DNA from: Simplicispira hankyongi | GTDB lineage: Bacteria > Pseudomonadota > Gammaproteobacteria > Burkholderiales > Burkholderiaceae_C | Assembly: GCF_003570885.1 (NCBI RefSeq) | Contig: NZ_QXJC01000003.1 | Span: forward strand, 310,001 to 374,000 | Length of the DNA stretch: 64,000 nucleotides | Reading direction: 5' to 3' | Part shown: positions 53,820 to 62,669 of the stretch, piece after piece | Position numbering within the stretch: position 1 is the first letter of the stretch | Layout of the letters: each line of letters opens with the position of its first letter | Made by a program: the position numbers and the translations under genes | Notes under the pieces: generated by a model | Told to the model about the DNA's origin: nothing | Seen by the model: the letters and a program-made list of their open reading frames with translations, nothing else | The model's database searches: none

Positions 53820-56114
53820 CTAAGGTTTTCTCGGTGCGGACGCGCCTACGCCGGCCCCACGCACCTCGAAGCGCACCGCATCGAGCACGCGTCCGCCCGC
53901 ATCCTCTAGCTGCAACTGGTGGCGCCCCGGCCACGGCGGCCAGGCGTGCACCGGCCGGCGGCCGACCAGCTTGCCGTCGAGGCGCCAGCGCAGCGGGGCG
54001 CCGGGCACCGCACCCGCGGCGACAAAGCGCAGGCGCTGGTTGGCGGGGGGAATGTCGGGGTCGAGCGCCACCACGGCGCCGGAGGCGGGCTCGGCAATGC
54101 GCAGGGCCGGCGGCTGCGCAGGCAGCGAATTTTTATGGTCTTTTTGGCCTCTAGCGCTTGTTACATATGCGCTAGCAGCTTCACTATCAATAGCAAACAA
54201 CGGCTGCTCGGTGCCCTTTAAAAACCATTCGCTGCGCGCCGCCTCCAGCGGGTTGCCGGTGGCCGCATCGGGGCCAAAGCGCACCGCCGCCTGCACCACG
54301 CCCTTGGGCGGGCGCGGGGCGCGGCTGGCCTCGTGCGCGTGCAGGTAGCCCATCACCGCCGCCCACATGGGCGCCGCGCCGCTGCTGCCGCTGACCTCGT
54401 GCATGGCGCCGCCCGCCGCATTGCCCACCCACACGCCCACGGTGTAACGCTCGGACCAGCCCAGCGCCCAGTTGTCGCGCATATCCTTGCTGGTGCCGGT
54501 CTTGACGGCGCTCCAGAAGCGTGTGGCCAGCACACTGTCGAGCCCGAAGGTGCGGGCGCGGGCATTCGGGTCGGACAGGATGTCGGAGGCGATGAAGGCG
54601 GCACCGTGGTCGATCACGCGCGTCCATTTCGGCGGCGGCGGCTTCGCATGCGCCAGCGGCGGCGCCACCGCACTCAAGCGCCCACCGTTGGCCAGCGCGC
54701 GGTAGGCATTGGTCAGTTGCAGCAAGCTGACTTCGCTGCTGCCCAGCGCCAGGCTCAGGCCGTAGTAGCCGCCGCTCTCGCGCAGCTCCAGCCCCAGCGC
54801 CTGCAGCTCCTGGAAAAACGCATCGGGCGACACCATGGCCAGCGTGCGCACCGCGGGCACGTTGAGCGAGGACGCCAGCGCCGTGCGCGCCGACACCCAG
54901 CCCTTGAAGTGCAGGTCGTAGTTCTGCGGGATGTAGAGGCCGCCCGGGGTGGCGATGTGCGCGGGCGAGTCGTCGATCAGCGACGCGGCCGTCAGGCGCC
55001 GCTCGGCCAGCGCCTGCGCGTACAAAAAGGGCTTGAGCGTGGACCCAGGCTGGCGCCTTGCCAGCACGGCATCCACTTCGCCCGCCTGGCTAAGGTCACC
55101 GGACGAGCCGACCCAGGCCAGCACCTCACCGCTGGCGTTGTCGAGCACGACGATCGCGCCGTCCTGCACGTTGCGGCCGGCCAGCTCGCGCAATTGCTGC
55201 GACAGGGTCTGCACGGCAAAACGCTGCAGCGGCGCACGCAGCGTGGTGGTCAGGCGTGCAGGCGGCGGCGCGCCAGACGGCAGCGCCGCCAGCGCGCGGC
55301 GGGCAAAGTGCGGGGCGATGCCCTCGCTGGCGGCAAAGGCGCGGCGTGCCAGGGTGCCGCTGGCCAGCAGCGCCAGCGCATCGCAGTCGGTGCTGGCAGG
55401 CGCTGCGGCGCTGCTGCCCGCCGCCTGCATCTCGCGCAGCACGCCGCAGGCACGGCGCGCGACCTGCGCGCTGCTGGCGTTGGGTGCGCGCACCAGCGCT
55501 GCGGTGATGGCAGATTCACGCTCGTCCAGACCGTGGGCCGCCTTGCCGAACAGGCTGCGGCTGAGCGCATCAATGCCCACCAGCTCCCCGCGAAACGGCA
55601 CCAGGTTCAGGTAAGCCTCCAGAACCTGGTCCTTGCGCCAGCGCCGGTCCAGCACCTCGGCCGCCGCCACCTGGCCGATCTTCTGCACCAGGCTGCGGCC
55701 ACCCGGCCGCTGGCGCAAATCGGCGCCGCCGCTCTCGTCGATGAGGCCGGCGAGCTGCATGGTGATGGTGCTGGCACCACGCGTGCGCTCGTTCCAAAGG
55801 TTCGCCCAGGCGGCGGCTGTCGCAGCCTGCCAATCGACACCGCTGTGCTCGTAGAAGCGCTTGTCTTCCGACAGCAGCATGGCGCTGCGCAACGCGGGTG
55901 ACACATCGGCGAGCGCCACCCACTCGCCGCGCCGCACGTTGGGGTCGGTGCGCACGCGCTGCAGCACCTCACCCTCACGCGACAGCACCAAGGTTTCGGA
56001 AGAGCGCCATGCCGCATGCACCTGGGCATACGAGGGCAGCGCCCAGGCGGGCGCCGCTGCGAACGCCAGCAGCGCCATGCAAACCCCGGCGCGCAGCGCA
56101 CCGGCCTCAGTCAT
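53820..56114 (-). CDS. pbpC: Penicillin-binding protein 1C
   Basis: 764 residues from the ATG at 56114, overlapping the upstream gene by 8 bp. Signal-anchor (VCMALLAFAAAPAWA); GT51 transglycosylase (about 45-215; LLSEDKRFYEHSGVDW, RGASTITMQLAGL); transpeptidase (about 290-560) with SxxK as GSTLKPF (Ser near 358), SxN as SSLN and KTGTSKD; C-terminal BiPBP_C domain (about 670-755). It polymerises and cross-links peptidoglycan and typically pairs with alpha-2-macroglobulin, encoded just upstream here. A palindrome copy encodes FAIDSEAASAYVTSARGQK in the linker before the C-terminal domain (about 640-658). Confidence 0.95.
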   Translation of the reverse strand: MTEAGALRAGVCMALLAFAAAPAWALPSYAQVHAAWRSSETLVLSREGEVLQRVRTDPNVRRGEWVALADVSPALRSAMLLSEDKRFYEHSGVDWQAATAAAWANLWNERTRGASTITMQLAGLIDESGGADLRQRPGGRSLVQKIGQVAAAEVLDRRWRKDQVLEAYLNLVPFRGELVGIDALSRSLFGKAAHGLDERESAITAALVRAPNASSAQVARRACGVLREMQAAGSSAAAPASTDCDALALLASGTLARRAFAASEGIAPHFARRALAALPSGAPPPARLTTTLRAPLQRFAVQTLSQQLRELAGRNVQDGAIVVLDNASGEVLAWVGSSGDLSQAGEVDAVLARRQPGSTLKPFLYAQALAERRLTAASLIDDSPAHIATPGGLYIPQNYDLHFKGWVSARTALASSLNVPAVRTLAMVSPDAFFQELQALGLELRESGGYYGLSLALGSSEVSLLQLTNAYRALANGGRLSAVAPPLAHAKPPPPKWTRVIDHGAAFIASDILSDPNARARTFGLDSVLATRFWSAVKTGTSKDMRDNWALGWSERYTVGVWVGNAAGGAMHEVSGSSGAAPMWAAVMGYLHAHEASRAPRPPKGVVQAAVRFGPDAATGNPLEAARSEWFLKGTEQPLFAIDSEAASAYVTSARGQKDHKNSLPAQPPALRIAEPASGAVVALDPDIPPANQRLRFVAAGAVPGAPLRWRLDGKLVGRRPVHAWPPWPGRHQLQLEDAGGRVLDAVRFEVRGAGVGASAPRKP
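54139..54194 (+). repeat. Dispersed palindrome copy 11, in frame inside pbpC
   Basis: TCTTTTTGGCCTCTAGCGCTT, a short loop, ATGCGCTAGCAGCTTCACT, then CAATAGC. The arms are almost perfect. The minus-strand gene reads it as EAASAYVTSARGQK, very similar to the fdsA insert IAASASGVSAGGQK, in the same relative frame. Confidence 0.88.
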
Positions 56115-56475
56115 TGCGGTGCTCGGTGTCGAAACGGCGCTCGGCCTGCGCCAGGTGGCGCAGCAGCACATGCGAGACCAGGTTCACGCCAATACCGCCA
56201 AACAGCACTGGCAGCACGTACAAGGCCACCCGCACTTCGGAGACAAACACCGCGTCATCGACCGCGGATGTGGTCTTTGCCGCCAGGTGGCTCAGCCACT
56301 GCAGAAGGTACACATCCACCCCGGCAATCACCGTAAGCAGCAGACCCAGCGCCAAAACGGTGCCAGAAGACACCGCACGGCGTACCAGCAGCCCGTAATA
56401 GATGGCGATGGGCGCAACGCCTGACAGCACCAACAGAAACCAAAACCGCAGTTCTATGAAGACGCTCGATTGCAT
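56107..56475 (-). CDS. Small membrane protein between alpha-2-macroglobulin and pbpC
   Basis: 122 residues from the ATG at 56475 (MQSSVFIELRFW; an ATG at 56484 is possible). Three hydrophobic helices: FWFLLVLSGVAPIAIYYGLLV, TVLALGLLLTVIAGVDVYLLQWL, and VALYVLPVLFGGIGVNLVSHVLL, with a charged tail ERRFDTEHRND. I do not recognise the family. The stop overlaps the pbpC start by 8 bp, so translation is probably coupled. The position in the yfhM-pbpC locus suggests a role in the same envelope process. Confidence 0.75.
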   Translation of the reverse strand: MQSSVFIELRFWFLLVLSGVAPIAIYYGLLVRRAVSSGTVLALGLLLTVIAGVDVYLLQWLSHLAAKTTSAVDDAVFVSEVRVALYVLPVLFGGIGVNLVSHVLLRHLAQAERRFDTEHRND

Positions 56476-56495
56476 GGGCCACACAAAATATCAGT

Positions 56496-56550
56496 AAAAA
56501 CTGCCTTGACCGCTTACGGATAAAGCGAACATAGCTCACTTTACAGGAGC
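56496..56550 (+). repeat. Dispersed palindrome copy 12 (diverged), at the 3' end of the alpha-2-macroglobulin gene
   Basis: AAAAACTGCCTTGACCGCTT, a short loop, TAAAGCGAACATAGCTCACT and ACAGGAGC. It overlaps the stop codon (56536-56538) and the last codons of the alpha-2-macroglobulin gene. Confidence 0.55.
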
Positions 56551-59500
56551 ATTTTTCCCCAATGCCTGCACCACTCTCACTGGCGCATTGGGTGATTCGC
56601 CAAACATCTCGGGCGCGTACAGCGCCTCGACGCGCGTGGGTGGCAGGGCGAAGCTGCCCGCGTTGTTCAGCCGAACCGTGTACTGCAGTGTCACCTTGCC
56701 TGCGGGCAAATAGGCGTAGTAGCTGCGAAAGGCCTCGAAACTGCGCTCCTCGAAGGCGAGCCAGCCATGGCCCGAGCGCTTTTCGCCCTGGGTGGCGATG
56801 TCGGAATCGCGCCCCAGGCCGCTGCCCAGGATGGTGGCGCCGCCGGGAATCGGGTCGGTGATCGCCACCCAGGTCATGTCGGCGCTGGCGTCCACTTCCA
56901 GCGTGACGCGCAGCACATCGCCGCGCGAATACTGGCCGGGCGGCAGACTCTTGTCGGCCTGCTCTACGGGGACCACGCTGCGACGTATGCGGTAGCCCGC
57001 GTCCAGCGGCGCGGTGCGCGGCACGGCGGCGAGCGACTGCACGGTCAGCCAGGGCTTGCCTGTGCCTTGGTGGGTGACGGTCAAAGTCTGGCCGCTGGTT
57101 TTGGGCCAAGGCAGGAACAGGGTGTTGCCGCTGAGCATGCCGGGGGCCGATGGCGCGCCAAAGGTGCTGGTCTGGTGCGCGGCCCCTGCGGCGTCGCTGG
57201 GCTTGCGGCGCTCGACCTTGGCCCAGTCCACCCGGGCGGTCTCGCTGCCCAGCGTCGCTTGCGTGGTGCCGGCCACCGGCGCGCTCTCGAACTTGGCCGA
57301 GAAGCTGCGCAGGGCCAGCGCGCCCCACAGGTTGGCCGTGGTGGTGTGCCAGGCGCCGCCTTGCTGGCGAGCGATAAAGCCGGTGACGAGGCGCGGCAAA
57401 TCGCCCTGCCAGGCCGGATCGTCCATGACGGCCAGCAACAGGCGCGCGGCGTTCACATCGCTGTTCTGCATCAGCCACCACCAGTCGTCCTGCTGCTCGG
57501 TGCTGAACGCCACGCGCGTGCCCTGGTAGTTCAGGCGGCTGTGCAGAATTTGCTCAGCTTCCTGCAGGCGCGCGGCCTGGTTGGCGATGCCGGGCACTTT
57601 GCGCAGAATGCGCAGCCAGTCGATCACCGCGTGCGTGGGCCACTGGTTGGGCGCGATGGTAATGCTGCCGAGCATGCGCGCCTGCGCCTTGCCGCTGCGC
57701 GACAGCGCCTCGATGGCAGCAAGCTTGCGCATGGCCAAGTCGTCCCGCGGGCTCCAGAACTTGCGCGTGATCTTGCCTTCGACAAAGGCCACCAGTGCCT
57801 GCTCCATGGGGGCACGCACGGCGTCCGGCAGGCCCATCGTGGGGTCCAGCTTGGCGGCTTCGTCGGCGGCGGAGATCAGGAAGGCGGTGAGCGTGTCGCT
57901 GCCCTGGCGCGTCTCGCCAGCACGCGGCGGGAAGTAGTTCGCCAAGCCGTCTTCATCGAGGTAGGTCGGCACGCGCGCCATCAGGGCGCGCCAGGCGGCC
58001 GCATCTTCCATGCCGATGGACTTGCTGGCCTGCTGCTCGAGGCAGCTGTAGGGGTAGCGCGCCCACCAGTCGCGCACGCCGGGCAGGCCTTCGGCCAGCT
58101 TGGGTTGCACCGCAAGACTGATGCCGCCGCGCCCCGGCAAGGCAGTGGGCGGCGGCGCCACGGGAAGCGCATAGCTGCCACCCAGCTGCACCAGCGTGCC
58201 CTGCTGCACCGAGACCGGTACGGCGGGCACGGTGCGCTGCTGCGCCTTGAGCGCGTCGCGTGCGCCGCCGAGCGTGTCGTGCGCTTCGATTTCCCACAGA
58301 ATCGCCTGCGCACGCGTCTGGCCCAACTGCTCCGGCGCGGTCACGTCCCAGGCGACTTCACGTGCTTCGCCTGCGGGGATGTCCACTGTCTGTGGTTTGA
58401 GGTCGATAAGCGTGGCGTGCGCAGCGGCCTCGACCTGCATCGCCTTGGCCGTGGTGTTGCGCAGCGTGATCTGGGCGCGGAACTGGTCGCCCTCGCGCAC
58501 CAGCGGCGGCAGGCCGCTGATGATTTGCAGATCCTGCGTGCTGCGAATGGTGGCAGCGCCCGTGCCAAACAGGCCGATACCGGAATCGGCCACGGCGACG
58601 ATGCGAAAGCTGGTGAGCGCATCGTTCAACGGCACGGTGACCTGGGCCTGGCCCTTGTCGTCGAGCTTGACCACGGGTTGCCACAGCAGCAGCGTGTCGA
58701 GCAGCTCGCGGGTCGGCGCGCGGCCGCCACCACCACCGGGCGCAGCGGCCTTCTTGCCGTAGTGGCGCCGGCCAATGATTTCCATTTGCGCCGTGGCCGT
58801 CTGCACGCCCCAGGCGCGCCGCTGCAGCATGGCGCCGAGCAGGTTCCAACTGGTGTTGGGCATGAGTTCGAGCAGCGCTTCATCGACCGCCGCCAGCGCC
58901 ACTTCGGCGTGTGCGGCGGGTTTGCCGCCCGGCAGTGTGGCGGTAATGGTGACTTGCGCCTTGCCGCGCACCGGGTAGCTGGCCTTGTCGGCCGCCACTT
59001 TGACGTCGATGCGGTGCGCTGCCGCGCCGACCTTGATTTCGGCCATGCCAAAGCGGAAGGCCGGTTTGCTCAGGTCCACCAGGGCGGTGGGCAGCTTGTA
59101 CTCCTTGCCGTCGTACCAGAAGGCGCCCCACCATTCGCGCGGTGCCTTGTAGCCCCAGGTGAAGAAGCTGTACCACGGCACCTCGTGCAAGCGCCCGCGC
59201 AGCGCCAGCACGCTGATGTACACGTTGGGCCCCCAGTCGGGTTGCACCTTGAGCGCCACGCTCGGGTCCTTGCCCGAAAGCGTCACCACCCGCGTCTCAA
59301 GGATGCCTTCGCGCTCCACTGCCACCAGGGCCGTCGCCTCGCGAAATGGCATGCGCACCTGCAGGCGCACGGTCTCGCCCGGCTGGTAGCTGCGCCGCTC
59401 GGGCAGCACGTCGATGCGGTCGTGGTTCTCGCCGCCAAACCACTGCTCGCCCGCACGGCTGACCCAGAGGGACGCGGCGGCGTCAAAGGTGTTGCCGTCC

Positions 59501-62500
59501 TTGTCGCGCGCCGTGGCGACGAGCTCGATCTCGCCCACGTCGTCGAGCCGCGCCTCGCACAGCAACAGGCCGCGCGCATCGCTCTTGCCGGTGCACAGGA
59601 TGCCCAGATCGCGCGTTTCGGTGTGGTTGTCGTAGCTGTAGAAGCCGCCGACGATGCGCTTCCTGCTGCTCGTTGTCGTGCGCACCCGCGCCTGCACCTG
59701 CAGTGGCACACCGGCCAGCGGTTTGCCGTCGGGTGAGAGCGCCAGAACCTGGAAGCGCGCCTTGCTGCCCGATGCCACCCAGCCCTCGGTCTTGATGCCG
59801 GCAATCACACCGGCCGGCCACAGGGTGTTGCTGCTGCGCAGGGTCTGCACCTCGCCGCTGGGGTCGGCGTAGGTGGCTTCGATGACCAGTTCCTGTGCGC
59901 TTGCTGCGCGCGGCACCGGGTCCAGCGTCACCTGCCCAGCACCCTTGCTATCGAGCGTAAGCGGCAGCTTGTCGGCAATGATGCGGATGTCGCTGGCGGC
60001 GCTGGAGGGCGCACCCGATTCGTCGCCCTCGTCGCCCCCATCGGCCATGTCTTGCTGCGCGTTCTGGGTATCGCGCTCGCGCGGCGGACTGAAAGAGAAT
60101 TCGTCGTACTCGGTAAACGTCAGGCTTTTGCTGCGCACCAGCGCCGAAACACGCACCGGCAAGCGCGCAGCAGCGCCGCCCGCCACGTAGTGCACCTGCA
60201 CGTCCACGGGCACCTTGCGCAGGCTGACGAGAGCGTCCTTCTGCTGCGGGCCGACATGGCCCTCCAGCACCGGCAGGCGGAAGGCCTCGACACGAAACTG
60301 CCCCGACGCCAGGCTTTGCGCCTGTTCACCCTTGCCGCGCAGTTCCACGGTGTACACGCCCAGCTTGGCGGCCGGCGGCACGGCAAATTCGCTCAGCGCA
60401 CTGCGTCCGCCGGTCGCGGTACTGCGCCAGGCCAGCGGCTGAACGAACTGCTGGCCACTGCCCACATGCGTGACCACCAGTTCGGCGGGTTCGGATTTGG
60501 ACAGGGCAAAACCCGCTGCCGTCTCGGCGCGCAGGAAATGCTTCATCGACACCGTTTCGCCGGCGCGCACGAGCGTTCTATCAAACACGGTGTGGGCGCG
60601 CTGATCGCGCTCGGCGTCGCTGCTGGTGGGCACGTTGAAGCGCCAAGGTTCGATGCCGCGCTGCCACTGGCTCCAGGTGAAGGCCATATCGGCCACGCCG
60701 TCGTCACCGGTGTGCCGTACGCTGACAAAGTAGCCGTCGGCACTGCCGTAATCGTCCTGGCCTTCGTTGCAGTCGGGTGCATTGGCCGGCAGCCCGCTGA
60801 TGGACGCACGGCCCTGGGCGTCGGTCAGGCCTGAAGCCAGCAGGCGGCCGTCGCAGCCCGAGACCTGCACCTTGGCACCTTCGACGACTTTGCCCTTGTC
60901 CAGCGAGGTCACCCAGGCCAGCGCGTTCTCACGGCCCAGCTTGAAATGCACCGCCAGATTGGTGACCAGCGCACTGGTGCGCACGTACATCGTCCGACCA
61001 GCACCGTATTCAGGCGCCAGCAGGGAGGCGCCCAGCAGGGGCGAAGCGACTTCCAGCACGTGAAAACCTGGTGTGAGCGGCACGCCCACCACCTCGAACG
61101 GGCGCGGGTCGCCGAGAGCGGCCTGCGGCAGGGTGACGCTGTGCACGCCGGGCTGGCCGCCCAGCAAGGACACCATGCGGCTTTGCACGGAATCCTTGCT
61201 TTCATCTTGCAGAGGCTTGGGCAGGGCAATGCGCGCATCGCGCCCGGCCTGCTGGCGCTGTACCTGGTCGTGGCTGTAGTACTGCACGCGGCGGTACCAG
61301 GCAATGATGTCGGCATCGCTTTGCGGCGTCAGCGTGTGCATGGGCACACCTGCCTTGACTGGAACCGGGCCCATGGCTTGCACCCGCAGGGCGGACTCGA
61401 CCTTGCGCAGCGTGATGGGCAGCAGCGCCGGGCCACCCGGCCCTTCGGCAAAGCGCTCGACGATGCCAAACGGTGCGGCGGCGAACTTGGCCAGCGGCGG
61501 CATGGCGCCCGTGCCCACCGCCAGCGGAAACATCGAGGCATTGGCCAGCGTGCGGCCCGAGGCATCGACGAAGTCTTTCGGTAGCTCAAGCGTGTACGAA
61601 CTTGCTTCGGTAAACGGCGCAGAAAACCGCAGCCGGCTCACCAAAGTGTCGCCCTGCACGACCGTGCCCTCGTCGTCACCATTCAGGTCGGGCTTGAGCA
61701 CCTCGTGCGGCCCGCGCAGGCGCAGCGCCGATGCCAGCTTCCAGGACACGGGGGCGCTGAACGTGACCGTCATCGGCCGAATGGGCAGGCAGGCAGCCTG
61801 CGCGTTCTCGCGTTCGCAGCTGAGTTCCGCGGTGAAGGCATCACGCACCGTGTAGTCAAAGCGCTTGTCCACCTTGGTCACGACGCCGCTGGGCGTGGCC
61901 AAGCCCTTGCCCACCACCAGTTGCAGTTTGCTGCCAGGCGTCAACCGCCGGTTGCAGGCCAGCGTGGCAATGCTGAGCGGCGCCTTCGCTGCCTCTTTGT
62001 CAAGATGCAGCGCCTTGAGCAATTCGCTGCGCTGGGCGCCGTCGATGAGGCGAACGGGAATGCGCTCGCCCACGCCTTCCATACTGCACCAGGCGCTGGC
62101 TTTGACGCTCACCAGTGTCGCCGGGCCGCTCAATTGCAGGACGAAGAACTGGTCTTCGTCGAGTGCTTGCCAGGTGCCCGGTCGGACATGCTCGACCAAC
62201 GGGCCGCCACTATTGAATGCATAGCTTCTAGCGCCCTTCCACTCTGCGTCAGAGGGCGATTTGAGTGCTGCATTGGGCTGCGCAGTGCAGCGCACACCGG
62301 GCGGCAGATGCTGTGCGAAATCAAACACCCATTCGCGCTCGCTGGTCCAGCGGCCCGAGCCCTGGCTGGCAGCAGCGTCACTGCAGGTAATGGCAAACGG
62401 TGCTGGCGCCTTGGGATCGCCAAACTGCACCGCCGGCGCGTCGAAGTGCGCCACCACCTGGCGCACGCTGGCCACTTCGCCCTGTGGCGAAAAGCGGCTG

Positions 62501-62565
62501 GTCTGAAACGCCTGCGCGCTGGCGGTGGCCAGCGCAAGGCCCCAGACAGCGATTCTTATATTCAT
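56536..62565 (-). CDS. Bacterial alpha-2-macroglobulin (YfhM-like)
   Basis: 2009 residues from the ATG at 62565 (MNIRIAVWGLALATASAQA), with AGGAGA upstream. The signal peptide is of the Sec type; no lipobox Cys is present, unlike E. coli YfhM, so the protein should be free in the periplasm. MG-type beta domains occupy the N-terminal half. The thioester motif CLEQ (YSCLEQQASKS) is intact near residue 1508 in the all-helical domain, and an A2M receptor-like domain closes the protein. It traps proteases covalently, and with PBP1C is thought to defend or repair the wall. Extra Gly/Asp-rich patches occur near 860-880. A palindrome copy lies near residues 100-120. Confidence 0.94.
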   Translation of the reverse strand: MNIRIAVWGLALATASAQAFQTSRFSPQGEVASVRQVVAHFDAPAVQFGDPKAPAPFAITCSDAAASQGSGRWTSEREWVFDFAQHLPPGVRCTAQPNAALKSPSDAEWKGARSYAFNSGGPLVEHVRPGTWQALDEDQFFVLQLSGPATLVSVKASAWCSMEGVGERIPVRLIDGAQRSELLKALHLDKEAAKAPLSIATLACNRRLTPGSKLQLVVGKGLATPSGVVTKVDKRFDYTVRDAFTAELSCERENAQAACLPIRPMTVTFSAPVSWKLASALRLRGPHEVLKPDLNGDDEGTVVQGDTLVSRLRFSAPFTEASSYTLELPKDFVDASGRTLANASMFPLAVGTGAMPPLAKFAAAPFGIVERFAEGPGGPALLPITLRKVESALRVQAMGPVPVKAGVPMHTLTPQSDADIIAWYRRVQYYSHDQVQRQQAGRDARIALPKPLQDESKDSVQSRMVSLLGGQPGVHSVTLPQAALGDPRPFEVVGVPLTPGFHVLEVASPLLGASLLAPEYGAGRTMYVRTSALVTNLAVHFKLGRENALAWVTSLDKGKVVEGAKVQVSGCDGRLLASGLTDAQGRASISGLPANAPDCNEGQDDYGSADGYFVSVRHTGDDGVADMAFTWSQWQRGIEPWRFNVPTSSDAERDQRAHTVFDRTLVRAGETVSMKHFLRAETAAGFALSKSEPAELVVTHVGSGQQFVQPLAWRSTATGGRSALSEFAVPPAAKLGVYTVELRGKGEQAQSLASGQFRVEAFRLPVLEGHVGPQQKDALVSLRKVPVDVQVHYVAGGAAARLPVRVSALVRSKSLTFTEYDEFSFSPPRERDTQNAQQDMADGGDEGDESGAPSSAASDIRIIADKLPLTLDSKGAGQVTLDPVPRAASAQELVIEATYADPSGEVQTLRSSNTLWPAGVIAGIKTEGWVASGSKARFQVLALSPDGKPLAGVPLQVQARVRTTTSSRKRIVGGFYSYDNHTETRDLGILCTGKSDARGLLLCEARLDDVGEIELVATARDKDGNTFDAAASLWVSRAGEQWFGGENHDRIDVLPERRSYQPGETVRLQVRMPFREATALVAVEREGILETRVVTLSGKDPSVALKVQPDWGPNVYISVLALRGRLHEVPWYSFFTWGYKAPREWWGAFWYDGKEYKLPTALVDLSKPAFRFGMAEIKVGAAAHRIDVKVAADKASYPVRGKAQVTITATLPGGKPAAHAEVALAAVDEALLELMPNTSWNLLGAMLQRRAWGVQTATAQMEIIGRRHYGKKAAAPGGGGGRAPTRELLDTLLLWQPVVKLDDKGQAQVTVPLNDALTSFRIVAVADSGIGLFGTGAATIRSTQDLQIISGLPPLVREGDQFRAQITLRNTTAKAMQVEAAAHATLIDLKPQTVDIPAGEAREVAWDVTAPEQLGQTRAQAILWEIEAHDTLGGARDALKAQQRTVPAVPVSVQQGTLVQLGGSYALPVAPPPTALPGRGGISLAVQPKLAEGLPGVRDWWARYPYSCLEQQASKSIGMEDAAAWRALMARVPTYLDEDGLANYFPPRAGETRQGSDTLTAFLISAADEAAKLDPTMGLPDAVRAPMEQALVAFVEGKITRKFWSPRDDLAMRKLAAIEALSRSGKAQARMLGSITIAPNQWPTHAVIDWLRILRKVPGIANQAARLQEAEQILHSRLNYQGTRVAFSTEQQDDWWWLMQNSDVNAARLLLAVMDDPAWQGDLPRLVTGFIARQQGGAWHTTTANLWGALALRSFSAKFESAPVAGTTQATLGSETARVDWAKVERRKPSDAAGAAHQTSTFGAPSAPGMLSGNTLFLPWPKTSGQTLTVTHQGTGKPWLTVQSLAAVPRTAPLDAGYRIRRSVVPVEQADKSLPPGQYSRGDVLRVTLEVDASADMTWVAITDPIPGGATILGSGLGRDSDIATQGEKRSGHGWLAFEERSFEAFRSYYAYLPAGKVTLQYTVRLNNAGSFALPPTRVEALYAPEMFGESPNAPVRVVQALGKNAPVK
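62208..62268 (-). repeat. Dispersed palindrome copy 13 (diverged), in frame inside the alpha-2-macroglobulin gene
   Basis: On the minus strand: CACTCAAATCGCCCTCTGAC, then GGGCGCTAGAAGCTATGCAT and CAATAGTG. The right arm and the TAGT end are good. It is translated as KSPSDAEWKGARSYAFNS near residues 100-118, in a different frame from the other forward-read copies. Confidence 0.6.
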
Positions 62566-62669
62566 TCTGGTCTCCTCTGCTGAACCACAAGGCGAGCAAA
62601 ATAATGCAGTGCTCGCACGACAGCACCCGTCAATGCCGGAGTCGTGCCATCCTGCCAGCACAATACGCC

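Noticed and set aside
56767-59736. 989-residue plus-strand open frame
   Set aside because: Antisense to the alpha-2-macroglobulin gene, with no recognisable domain; an artefact of GC-rich codon use.
8541-62268. Recurring palindromes as a CRISPR array
   Set aside because: Copies are kilobases apart, in both orientations, with no spacers or cas genes.
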